Of a DNA stretch of 64,000 nucleotides, positions 16,986-25,235 are shown in pieces. Under the pieces are notes generated by a model that saw only the letters and a list, made by a program, of their open reading frames with translations, was not told where the DNA came from and did no database searches. The stretch comes from Streptomyces sp. NBC_00670 (GTDB lineage: Bacteria > Actinomycetota > Actinomycetes > Streptomycetales > Streptomycetaceae), in NCBI RefSeq assembly GCF_036226765.1, contig NZ_CP109017.1:2495501-2559500 (forward strand). Direction: 5' to 3'. Every line of letters starts with the position of its first letter. The stretch's first letter is position 1. Position numbers and translations under genes: made by a program.

Positions 16986-18434
16986 ATGACCTCGCAGCCG
17001 ACCCTGGCGACCCCCGGAAACGGCCCCGAACCCGGGAAACCCGACCCGGGCCCCGGTACCGGACTCCAGGCGGGACTCAAGAACCGCCACCTGACCATGA
17101 TCGCCATCGGCGGCGTCATCGGCGCCGGCCTCTTCGTCGGCTCCGGCTCCGGCATCGCCGCGACCGGCCCCGGCATCCTGCTGTCGTACGGGCTCGTCGG
17201 CGTCCTCGTGGTGCTGGTGATGCGGATGCTCGGCGAGATGTCCGCCGCCAACCCGACCTCGGGCTCGTTCTCGGCCCACGCCGACCGGGCGCTGGGCCGC
17301 TGGGCCGGGTTCTCCATCGGCTGGCTGTACTGGTTCTTCTGGGTGGTCGTCCTGGCGGTCGAGGCGACCGCGGGGGCGACGATCCTGGCGGGCTGGGTCC
17401 CGGCGGTGCCGCAGTGGGGCTGGGCCCTGATCGTCATGGTGGTCCTCACCGCGACCAACCTCGCCTCGGTCGGCTCCTACGGCGAGTTCGAGTTCTGGTT
17501 CGCCGGGATCAAGGTCGTCGCGATCACGGTGTTCATCGTCGTCGGCGGGCTGGCCGTGTTCGGGGTGCTGCCCGGCGTCGACAGCGACCGTGCGGGGCTC
17601 GGCAACCTCACCGATCACGGCGGCTTCCTGCCGCACGGGCCCGGCGCGATCCTCACGGGGGTGCTGCTGGTCGTCTTCTCCTTCATGGGCAGCGAGATCC
17701 CGACGCTCGCCGCCGGTGAGTCCGAGGACCCGCAGCGGGCGGTGACCAAGGCGACCAACAGCATCATCTGGCGGATCGCCGTGTTCTATCTGGGCTCGAT
17801 CTTCGTCGTCGTCTGTCTGCTGCCGTGGAACGACAAGGCGATCACCGACGACGGCAGTTACGTCGCCGCGCTGGACTCGCTCGGCATCGCGCACGCCGGG
17901 CAGTTGATGAACGTCGTCGTGCTGACCTCGGTGCTGTCCTGCCTCAACTCCGGCCTGTACACCGCCTCCCGGATGGCGTTCTCGCTGGGCGAGCGGGGCG
18001 ACGCGCCCAAGGCGTTCGCGCGGACCACGCGGCGGGGCGTGCCGATGACGGCGATCGTCGCCTCGGTGGTCTTCGGGTTCGTGGCGGTGTTCTTCAACTA
18101 CGAGTTCCCGGACTCGGTCTTCCTCTTCCTGGTCAACTCCTCCGGCGCGGTCGCGCTGTTCGTGTGGCTGGTGATCTGCTTCTCGCAGTTGCGGATGCGG
18201 CGGATCATCCAGCGCGAGGCCCCGGAACGGCTGGTCGTACGGATGTGGCTGTACCCGTATCTGACCTGGGCGACGGCCGCGCTGATCGTCTTCGTCCTCG
18301 GCTACATGCTGACCGACACCGAGCACGACGGGCGCGAGACGGTACTGCTGTCGCTGCTGGTGGCGGCGGGGGTGCTGGTGGTCGCGGTGGTGAAGGAGCG
18401 GGTGGTCGCGCGGCGCCGGGCGGCGGTGCGCTGA
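16986..18434 (+). CDS. APC-family amino acid permease
   Basis: A 482-residue, twelve-helix transporter of the amino acid-polyamine-organocation superfamily that imports an amino acid by proton symport. The signature GLKNRHLTMIAIGGVIGAGLF in helix 1 and GEMSAANPTSGSFSAHADRALG between helices 2 and 3 place it in the AAT subfamily (GABA, proline, aromatic or D-amino-acid permeases); substrate cannot be predicted. The ATG is preceded by AAGGAAG at good distance. An upstream in-frame extension to 16854 has no family resemblance. It is monocistronic, ending in a strong bidirectional terminator shared with bioY. Confidence 0.92.
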   Translation: MTSQPTLATPGNGPEPGKPDPGPGTGLQAGLKNRHLTMIAIGGVIGAGLFVGSGSGIAATGPGILLSYGLVGVLVVLVMRMLGEMSAANPTSGSFSAHADRALGRWAGFSIGWLYWFFWVVVLAVEATAGATILAGWVPAVPQWGWALIVMVVLTATNLASVGSYGEFEFWFAGIKVVAITVFIVVGGLAVFGVLPGVDSDRAGLGNLTDHGGFLPHGPGAILTGVLLVVFSFMGSEIPTLAAGESEDPQRAVTKATNSIIWRIAVFYLGSIFVVVCLLPWNDKAITDDGSYVAALDSLGIAHAGQLMNVVVLTSVLSCLNSGLYTASRMAFSLGERGDAPKAFARTTRRGVPMTAIVASVVFGFVAVFFNYEFPDSVFLFLVNSSGAVALFVWLVICFSQLRMRRIIQREAPERLVVRMWLYPYLTWATAALIVFVLGYMLTDTEHDGRETVLLSLLVAAGVLVVAVVKERVVARRRAAVR

Positions 18435-18450
18435 CGGGCGCCGCGGACAT

Positions 18451-18494
18451 ACGGGAGGGGCGGGAGCCGTACGCGGCTCCCGCCCCTCTCCCGT
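18451..18494. terminator. Bidirectional terminator between the permease and bioY
   Basis: Left arm 18451-18469 and right arm 18474-18494 pair around a TACG loop, with one 2-nt bulge. It lies between two convergent genes. Confidence 0.85.
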
Positions 18495-18518
18495 GCGAGC
18501 CCTCTGCCCGCCCGCGCC

Positions 18519-19094
18519 TCAGCGCTTGACCAGCCGCCAGGCCGCCGGGAGCGCGCCCATCGCCAGGGCGGCCTTGAGCGCGTCGCCGATCAGGAACGGG
18601 GTCAGGCCGGCCGCGAGCGCGGCGGAGGCGGACATGCCGGTCACGAGCGCCAGGTAGGGCACGCCGACGGCGTAGATGATCGCCTCGCCCACCAGCATCG
18701 TGCCGGCGGTGCGCAGCGCCGAGCGGTCGCCGCCGCGGCGGGCCAGCGCGCCGACGGCGAGGGCGGCGAGCATCATGCCGAGGACGTAGCCGAAGGAGGG
18801 CGCGCCCGCGCCGGAGACGCCGCCCGCGAACCACGGCACGCCCACGGTGCCGGCCAGCGCGTACAGCGCGAGGGAGAGGAAGCCGCGGCCGGCGCCGAGG
18901 GAGGTGCCGACCAGGAGCGCGGCGAAGGTCTGGCCGGTCACCGGCACCGGGGAGCCGGGGACGGGCACGGAGAGCTGGGCGGCGAGTCCGGTGAGCACGG
19001 CGCCGCCGGCCACGAGGGCGGCGTCCCGGACGCGGGTGGAGGGGAGCAGGTCGGCGAGGACCTGACCGGGGCGGACGAGGGCGGCGGTGCTCAT
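18519..19094 (-). CDS. bioY: BioY-type biotin uptake protein (S component)
   Basis: A 191-residue protein with about six helices that binds biotin in the membrane. VPVPGSPVPVTGQTFAALLVG, GAGRGFLSLALYALAGTVGVPWFAGG and LTPFLIGDALKAALA are characteristic BioY motifs. No bioM or bioN gene is adjacent, so it either works alone, as some BioY proteins do, or shares an ECF module encoded elsewhere. GGAG lies 5 nt before the ATG. Convergent with the permease, divergent from sodF. Confidence 0.93.
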   Translation of the reverse strand: MSTAALVRPGQVLADLLPSTRVRDAALVAGGAVLTGLAAQLSVPVPGSPVPVTGQTFAALLVGTSLGAGRGFLSLALYALAGTVGVPWFAGGVSGAGAPSFGYVLGMMLAALAVGALARRGGDRSALRTAGTMLVGEAIIYAVGVPYLALVTGMSASAALAAGLTPFLIGDALKAALAMGALPAAWRLVKR

Positions 19095-19401
19095 GGGGAC
19101 TCCGCGGGTGAGGTGAGGACGGTTCGGGACACCGTGACGCTATCCGGTGGATGCCCGGTCCTACACCGTCACCGTCCGACAAAGCGGGGAACGGGGCGTT
19201 GATGGGGTCCGTACAAAGGCGGTGCCTCACACCTCCTGCGGCGTGACGCTGCTCACCCCGGACGACGGCGTCGTGGGCGCGCCGGGCGTACGCGGGCGGA
19301 CTGTAGGGACCCGCCAACGGCGTCGGCCGCCGGTGGGCCGTGCCCGGCCTCACCCGGCCGTCTCCCCCGGCCGCCGGACACGCCGCGCCCCCTTCCCCTC
19401 G

Positions 19402-19431
19402 CTGACGCCCGACGCTTCTTGTTGCTAGCGT
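19402..19431 (+). promoter_or_regulatory. Predicted sodF promoter
   Basis: CTGACG (19402-19407), an 18-bp spacer and TAGCGT (19426-19431) fit a vegetative Streptomyces promoter. Transcription would start close to or within the Nur operator, the right place for repression. Confidence 0.55.
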
Positions 19432-19435
19432 GTAG

Positions 19436-19452
19436 TTGCAAGTAATGTGCAA
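19436..19452 (+). promoter_or_regulatory. Nur box (nickel-responsive operator) of sodF
   Basis: TTGCAA-GTAAT-GTGCAA matches the known Nur consensus tTGCaa-N5-ttGCAA in eleven of twelve positions. In Streptomyces coelicolor, nickel-bound Nur represses sodF so that nickel SOD takes over. The box sits 26 nt before the sodF start and just after the predicted -10 element. Confidence 0.85.
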
Positions 19453-19478
19453 TAAAGGCCGGAGGGGATCGATCCGCC

Positions 19479-20147
19479 ATGCCCGTCTACACGCTGCCGG
19501 AACTGCCGTACGACTACGCGGCCCTCGCACCCGTGATCAGCCCCGAGATCATCGAACTGCACCACGACAAGCACCACGCGGGGTATGTGAAGGGCGCCAA
19601 CGACACGCTGGAGCATCTGGCCGAGGCGCGGGACAAGGACCAGTGGGGCTCGGTCAACGGGCTGGAGAAGAACCTGGCCTTTCACCTCTCCGGCCACATC
19701 CTGCACTCGATCTACTGGCAGAACATGACCGGCGACGGCGGCGGGGAGCCGCTGGCGGCGGACGGCGTGGGCGAGCTGGCGGACGCGATCGCCGAGTCGT
19801 TCGGGACGTTCGCCTCGTTCAAGGCGCAGCTGTCGAAGGCGGCGGCCACGACGCAGGGCTCCGGCTGGGGCGTCCTCGCGTACGAGCCGCTGAGCGGGCG
19901 GCTGATCGTCGAGCAGGTCTACGACCACCAGGGCAACGTGGGCCAGGGCGCCACGCCGATCCTGGTCTTCGACGCCTGGGAGCACGCGTTCTATCTGCAG
20001 TACCGCAACCAGAAGGTCGACTTCGTCGAGGCGATGTGGCGGGTGGTGAACTGGCAGGACGTCGCCCGGCGTTACGCGGCGGCGAAGTCGCGCACGGATG
20101 TTCTGCTGCTGGCGCCCCGACGGCACACTGAAGCGGCCTGCTCGTGA
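19479..20147 (+). CDS. sodF: Iron-type superoxide dismutase
   Basis: Converts superoxide to hydrogen peroxide and oxygen in the cytosol. The 222-residue protein has the four metal ligands of the Fe/Mn family: His28 (ELHHDKHH), His76 (HILHSIYW), Asp165 and His169 ([15 protein letters not shown]). The Nur-type operator just upstream indicates the iron enzyme used when nickel is scarce. GGAGGG precedes the ATG. The final dozen residues ([14 protein letters not shown]) look like a non-conserved extension. Monocistronic, with a strong terminator downstream. Confidence 0.95.
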   Translation: MPVYTLPELPYDYAALAPVISPEIIELHHDKHHAGYVKGANDTLEHLAEARDKDQWGSVNGLEKNLAFHLSGHILHSIYWQNMTGDGGGEPLAADGVGELADAIAESFGTFASFKAQLSKAAATTQGSGWGVLAYEPLSGRLIVEQVYDHQGNVGQGATPILVFDAWEHAFYLQYRNQKVDFVEAMWRVVNWQDVARRYAAAKSRTDVLLLAPRRHTEAACS

Positions 20148-20182
20148 TCGTCTTCTCACCGCTCACCGGGCAGGCGCAGAGA

Positions 20183-20221
20183 GGAAATCCCCCGGGAGGA
20201 CGTGACTCCCGGGGGGTTTCC
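20183..20221. terminator. Terminator after sodF
   Basis: Arms 20183-20198 and 20206-20221 pair over 16 bp (one G-T pair) around a 7-nt loop. It separates sodF from the convergent nitroreductase-like gene and could serve both. Confidence 0.85.
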
Positions 20222-20346
20222 GGCTGCCGGTGCCGGAACACGCCCCCGGCGGGACCGGTTCCGGGCTCCCGACGCGGCGCCCTCCGACCGTACGCTCCCG
20301 GCCGGGCGGCCGGCGGCCCCGCGGGCACCGCGAGGCCGCCGTCCCG

Positions 20347-21081
20347 TCACAGATTGCTGAAGTCCGGACCCTTCGTGCGCGTGCGCTTGATCTCGTAGAA
20401 GCCGGGGACCGAGGCGACCGCGAGGGTGCCGTCCCAGAGGCGGGCGGCCTCATCGCCCTGGGGCGCGGGGGTGACCACGGGGCCGAAGAAGGCGATCTCC
20501 TCGCCGTCCGGGCCGGGCACCGCGATCACCGGGGTGCCCACCTCCTGGCCGACCTTGTCGATGCCCTCCTTGTGCGAGGCGCGCAGCTCCGCCTCGAACT
20601 CGAAGTCCTCCTGGTCGGCGTAGTCGATCAGCCCGGCGGGCAGTCCGGCGTCGGAGAGCGCGCCGACGATCGCCTCGCGGGTGGTGCCCTCGCCGCGGTT
20701 GTGGATGCGGGTGCCGAGCGCGGTGTAGAGCGGGCCGAGCACCTCGGCGCCGTGCTTCTGCCAGGCCGCGGTGACGACCCGCACCGGCAGCCAGGCGCGG
20801 GTGGTCATCGTCTCGCGGTAGCCGGCGTCCAGCGTGTCGAGCTTGTTCTCGTTGAGCACCGCTAGACTCATGACGTGCCAGCGGACCTCGATGTCGCGGA
20901 CCTTCTCGACCTCCAGGACCCAGCGGGAGGTCATCCACGCCCAGGGGCACAGCGGGTCGAACCAGAAGTCGACCGGGACCTTCCCGGAGGCCTCACCGGT
21001 CCCCGCGGTCGCGGCAGTCACTCCCGCCTCGGCGGCCTGACTCGTGTCAACGGTCTCGTGCGTCTCATGCGTCTCGGACAT
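20347..21081 (-). CDS. DsbA-fold protein of the mycothiol-dependent nitroreductase (Rv2466c-like) family
   Basis: A 244-residue cytosolic thioredoxin-fold protein. After a Thr/Ala-rich head, VDFWFDPLCPWAWMTSRWVLEVEK is the active-site region of the Rv2466c family; GTPVIAVPGPDGEEIAFFGPVVTPAP carries the cis-proline loop. Mycobacterial Rv2466c has CPWC and reduces substrates with mycothiol. Here the motif is CPWA, so the resolving cysteine is missing and a monothiol mechanism is implied. The start is the ATG with GAGGAG before it; a longer in-frame start at 21123 is less likely. It is divergent from pepN. Confidence 0.85.
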   Translation of the reverse strand: MSETHETHETVDTSQAAEAGVTAATAGTGEASGKVPVDFWFDPLCPWAWMTSRWVLEVEKVRDIEVRWHVMSLAVLNENKLDTLDAGYRETMTTRAWLPVRVVTAAWQKHGAEVLGPLYTALGTRIHNRGEGTTREAIVGALSDAGLPAGLIDYADQEDFEFEAELRASHKEGIDKVGQEVGTPVIAVPGPDGEEIAFFGPVVTPAPQGDEAARLWDGTLAVASVPGFYEIKRTRTKGPDFSNL

Positions 21082-21318
21082 GCGTCTCCTCGGGGAGCGG
21101 TCGTACGGCCGGATGCCGTACACGGGGTGCCGAGCGGGTCGCGGGGGCGGCCCGGTGGGGAGTCGGCGGTCTGCCCTGTCGCAACATGGCGGGAGGTGCC
21201 GGACATTCCCCGGTGCCCGATGTCAGGGGCACATGGCAGGATCGGTCCTGTACGTGTGTGTCCGGCATCCGAGACGGAGCGCCGGACCCTTTCCTGACAT
21301 ACCGAGGGAGTGCCGCCC

Positions 21319-23898
21319 GTGCCCGGTGAGAACCTGTCCCGCGACGAGGCCCGGGAGCGGGCCGCACTGCTGTCCGTCGACGGGTACGACGTGTCGCTCG
21401 ACCTGCGCTCGGCCGTGGGCGACGCCCCGGCCGACGGGCCGCACACGTTCCGTTCGGTCACCACGATCCGCTTCCGCTGCGCCGAGCCGGGCGCCGCGAG
21501 CTTCGCGGACCTCGTCGCCCCGAGCGTCACCGCGCTCTCGCTCAACGGCCGCGACCTCGACCCCGGCGAGGTCTTCGACGGCGCCCGGATCCGCCTGGAG
21601 GACCTGGCCGCGGAGAACGAGCTGGTGGTGGACGCCCAGTGCGCCTACTCCCGCACGGGCGAGGGCATGCACCGCTTCGTCGACCCGGAGGACGGCGAGG
21701 TCTACCTCTACACGCAGTACGAACCGGCCGACTCCCGCCGCGTCTTCACCAACTTCGAACAGCCCGACCTCAAGGCCCCGTTCCGCTTCGAGGTGCGGGC
21801 CCCCGAGGGCTGGACGGTGTGGAGCAACGGCGTCGGCGAGCAGCGCGACGGCGTGTGGCGCTTCGCCGAGACGAAGCCGATCTCGACGTACATCACCTGC
21901 GTCGTCGCGGGCCCGTACCACTACGTGACGGACCACTACGAGCGGACGTTCGAGGACGGGACACGGCTGGAGATCCCGCTCGGCGCGCTGTGCCGCAAGG
22001 GGCTCGCCAAGCACTTCGACGCGGACGACGTCTTCCTCATCACCAAGCAGGGCCTGGACTTCTTCCACGACCGCTTCGACCACCCGTACCCGTTCGGCAA
22101 GTACGACCAGGCGTTCGTGCCCGAGTACAACCTGGGGGCGATGGAGAACCCGGGGCTCGTGACCTTCCGCGAGGAGTACATCTTCCGCGGGAAGGTGACC
22201 CGGGCCTCCTACGAGGGCCGCGCCAACACGATCCTGCACGAGATGGCGCACATGTGGTTCGGCGATCTCGTCACCATGGAGTGGTGGGACGACCTGTGGC
22301 TGAAGGAGTCCTTCGCCGACTTCATGGGCGCGTTCGCGAACGTCGGCGCGACCCGGTTCAAGGACGCCTGGATCACCTTCGCCAACCGCCGCAAGGCCTG
22401 GGCGTACCGCGCCGACCAGCTGCCCTCCACGCACCCGATCACGGCGGACATCCGCGACCTGGAGGACGCCAAGCTCAACTTCGACGGGATCACGTACGCC
22501 AAGGGCGCCTCCGTGCTGAAGCAGCTCGTCGCCTACGTGGGCCAGGACGCCTTCCTGGAGGGCGCCCGGCGCTACTTCAAGCGGCACGCGTACGGCAACA
22601 CCCGGCTCGGTGACCTGCTGGCGGTCCTGGAGGAGACCAGCGGGCGGGACATGGCCGCGTGGTCGCGCGCCTGGCTGGAGACGGCCGGCGTCAACTCCCT
22701 TACCCCGCAGGTGCTGCTGAGCACCGACGGGCGGGTGGAGGAGCTGGCCGTCGTCCAGGAGGCCGCCGAGTCGCACCCCACGATCCGCCCGCACCGGGTG
22801 GCGGTGGGCCTCTACCGGAGCGAGGACGGGGCGCTGGTGCGGTACGCGCGCGCCGAGGCGGACGTCGCCGGGCCGCGCACGGTCGTCGCCGGACTGGCGG
22901 GCGAGCAGGCGCCGGACCTGGTGCTCGTCAACGACGACGACCTGACGTACTGCAAGATCCGCTTCGACGAGACCTCGCTGGCCACGCTGCGCGACCGGCT
23001 CGGCGACCTCACGGACCCGCTGGCGCGGGCGCTGTGCTGGTCGGCGCTGTGGAACCTGACCCGGGACGCGCTGCTGCCCGCGCGGGACTTCGTCGACCTG
23101 GTGCTGCGGTTCGCGGGCCGCGAGTCCGACATCGGCGTGCTGCACATGCTGCACGCGTGGGCCGAGTCCGCGCTCACCCACTACGCCGCGCCCGAGTGGC
23201 GCGAGACCGGCGCCCGGCTGCTGTCCGAGGGCGCGCTGCGCGAGCTGCGGGCGGCCGAGCCGGGCAGCCAGCACCAGCTCACCTGGGCGCGGTTCTTCGC
23301 GGCGGTCGCCGCCGGGGAGGCGGACCTCGCCGTGCTGCGCGGGCTGCTGGAGGACACCGAGAAGATCGACGGCCTGGAGGTGGACCAGGAGCTGCGCTGG
23401 ACGTTCCTGGAGCCGCTGACCGCGCACGGCGCCGTGGACGAGGCGGCGCTCGCTGCGGAACTCGCCCGGGACGACACCGCCTCCGGCAAGCGGCACCAGG
23501 TGCGCTGCCTGGCAGCGCGCCCCTCGGCGGAGGTCAAGGCGCGGGCCTGGGAGCGGGTGGTGGAGTCCGACGCGCTGTCCAACGCGCTGGTGGAGGCGAC
23601 GATCGCGGGGTTCGCGCAGCCGTCCCAGCGGGAGCTGCTCGCGCCGTACGCGGAGAAGTACTTCGCGGTGATCGAACGGGTGTGGGCGGAGCGGTCCATC
23701 CAGATCGGGATGGACGTGGTCCGCGGCCTGTACCCGGCGCTCCAGGCCTCGCGGGAGACCCTGGCGGCGACGGACGCGTGGCTGACGGCCCACGAGGACG
23801 CGGCCCCGGCGCTGCGCCGCCTGGTCCTGGAGGCCCGGGACGACCTGGCGCGCGGGCTGCGCGGCCAGGAGTGCGACGCGGCGGCGGCAGCCGGCTGA
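21319..23898 (+). CDS. pepN: Aminopeptidase N (M1 metallopeptidase), copy 1
   Basis: A cytosolic zinc aminopeptidase that removes N-terminal residues from peptides. The 859-residue chain has the exopeptidase motif GAMEN (273-277), zinc ligands HEMAH (307-311) and Glu330 exactly 18 residues on, and the actinobacterial C-terminal ERAP1-like helical domain. GAGGGAG stands 8 nt before the chosen GTG; another in-frame GTG three codons upstream is too close to it. A second, equally long paralogue lies at 34911. The gene stands alone, divergent from the nitroreductase-like gene. Confidence 0.95.
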   Translation: MPGENLSRDEARERAALLSVDGYDVSLDLRSAVGDAPADGPHTFRSVTTIRFRCAEPGAASFADLVAPSVTALSLNGRDLDPGEVFDGARIRLEDLAAENELVVDAQCAYSRTGEGMHRFVDPEDGEVYLYTQYEPADSRRVFTNFEQPDLKAPFRFEVRAPEGWTVWSNGVGEQRDGVWRFAETKPISTYITCVVAGPYHYVTDHYERTFEDGTRLEIPLGALCRKGLAKHFDADDVFLITKQGLDFFHDRFDHPYPFGKYDQAFVPEYNLGAMENPGLVTFREEYIFRGKVTRASYEGRANTILHEMAHMWFGDLVTMEWWDDLWLKESFADFMGAFANVGATRFKDAWITFANRRKAWAYRADQLPSTHPITADIRDLEDAKLNFDGITYAKGASVLKQLVAYVGQDAFLEGARRYFKRHAYGNTRLGDLLAVLEETSGRDMAAWSRAWLETAGVNSLTPQVLLSTDGRVEELAVVQEAAESHPTIRPHRVAVGLYRSEDGALVRYARAEADVAGPRTVVAGLAGEQAPDLVLVNDDDLTYCKIRFDETSLATLRDRLGDLTDPLARALCWSALWNLTRDALLPARDFVDLVLRFAGRESDIGVLHMLHAWAESALTHYAAPEWRETGARLLSEGALRELRAAEPGSQHQLTWARFFAAVAAGEADLAVLRGLLEDTEKIDGLEVDQELRWTFLEPLTAHGAVDEAALAAELARDDTASGKRHQVRCLAARPSAEVKARAWERVVESDALSNALVEATIAGFAQPSQRELLAPYAEKYFAVIERVWAERSIQIGMDVVRGLYPALQASRETLAATDAWLTAHEDAAPALRRLVLEARDDLARGLRGQECDAAAAAG

Positions 23899-24112
23899 CG
23901 CCGGAACGGAGGGTGCGGCCCCGGCGTCAACTTCCCGTTCCCCACGGGGTGTTACGCAACTCTGACGTCGGGGCCGTAACCCGGGGCGCCGCCCGTCCGG
24001 ACCAGCCTCTTCGGCACTCGAACAGCTGTCCTTTAGTGCCGCCTTGTCCTGGTTCGTCGACGGGCGCGTAACAGCGGTTATCGGGCGGTCCGGGGCCGGG
24101 AAACTCCCCCGC

Positions 24113-25216
24113 ATGACGCACAACACCCCCCTCTCCCCCCGCCCGCTCCAGCACCTCTCCGACGCCCGCCCCCGCGTGCTGTCCGCCGCGCAGCTGCGCG
24201 CCCACGGCGTCGGCGCCGCCGAGACCGACGAGCGGTGCCGGCCCGGCGGCCCCTGGCAGCAACTGCTGCCGGGGGTCGTACTGCTGCACCCCGGCCCGCC
24301 CACCTCGGAGGAGCGGCTGCACGCGGTGCTGCTCTACGCCGACCGCGCGCAGAGCCGCTCCGGCGCGGCCGTCCCGGGCATCCCGCCGCAGCCGGGCGCC
24401 GCGCAGGCCCACGAGTCCGGCCCCGCCCCGCGCCCGGTGCCCGCCGTCGGGGCGATGGTCACCGGGCTCGCCGCGCTCACCCTGCACGGCTTCACCGCCT
24501 CCCCGCCGCTGCCGTCCCTGGACCGCATCGACGTCCTCGTCCCCCGCACCCGGCGGCTGCGCAGCGTCGGCTGCGTCCGTCTCGTGCGCACCTCCGTGCT
24601 GCCCGCCCCCGAGCGGGTCACCGGCGTGCCCGTCACCCCGGTGCCGCGCGCCCTGGCCGACGCGGTGGCGCAACTGTCGGACGCCACCACGGTGCGCCGG
24701 CTGCTGACCGAGGCGGTCCGCGGCGGCCACTGCGAACCGGCCGCCGTCGTACGGGAGCTGACGCAGGCGCGGCTGCTGAACCGGCCGCACGTGGTGGACG
24801 CCGTGGACGCGCTGCTCGCCGAGGGCCGCACCCTCGCCGAGGAGCGGCTGTACCGGATGGTCGAGGAGTACGGACTGCCGGACCCGGTGTGGAACGTGGA
24901 CCTGCGGCTGCCGGGCGGCCCGCACCTGGGCGGGGTGGACGCCTACTGGCCCGAGGCCGCGGTCGCCGTGGAGCTGGACACGCGTGCCCCGCGCCACGGC
25001 GGCCCGCAGGGCGCGGGGCGCCCGGACGACGACGCCCTGTGGACGGAGCACGCGCGCAAGCGGGAGCACCTGGAGCGGCTGGGCGTCACCGTCCTCCACG
25101 TCACCCCGAAGAAGCTGCGGGACGCGAGGGAGCAGCAGGCGACGGTGGTCCGTACGGCGCTGATGGCCGCGGCGGACCGGAAGCCGCCCGCGTACATCGT
25201 GGTCCTGCCCAGGTGA
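24113..25216 (+). CDS. AbiEi/DUF559-like protein, orphan
   Basis: A 367-residue protein whose N-terminus (RPRVLSAAQLRAHGV ... RPGGPWQQLLPGVVLLHPGPPTSEERLHAVLLYA) resembles the winged-helix part of AbiEi-type antitoxins. Its C-terminus (LGGVDAYWPEAAVAVELDTRAP ... KREHLERLGVTVLHVTPKKLRD) looks like the DUF559/Vsr endonuclease-like fold, with an E-x-D pair as possible metal ligands. No partner toxin lies next to it, so a working type IV toxin-antitoxin pair is not supported. The start is an ATG chosen where the similarity begins; no strong ribosome-binding site is seen. Function is uncertain. Confidence 0.7.
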   Translation: MTHNTPLSPRPLQHLSDARPRVLSAAQLRAHGVGAAETDERCRPGGPWQQLLPGVVLLHPGPPTSEERLHAVLLYADRAQSRSGAAVPGIPPQPGAAQAHESGPAPRPVPAVGAMVTGLAALTLHGFTASPPLPSLDRIDVLVPRTRRLRSVGCVRLVRTSVLPAPERVTGVPVTPVPRALADAVAQLSDATTVRRLLTEAVRGGHCEPAAVVRELTQARLLNRPHVVDAVDALLAEGRTLAEERLYRMVEEYGLPDPVWNVDLRLPGGPHLGGVDAYWPEAAVAVELDTRAPRHGGPQGAGRPDDDALWTEHARKREHLERLGVTVLHVTPKKLRDAREQQATVVRTALMAAADRKPPAYIVVLPR

Positions 25217-25235
25217 GCGCGGTTGTCGTGCTGCT

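Larger units (their letters stand above)
19095..19478. other. Divergent regulatory region between bioY and sodF
   Basis: No gene is seen. The right end holds the sodF promoter and Nur operator, given separately. No convincing biotin-repressor site was spotted on the bioY side. Confidence 0.6.
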
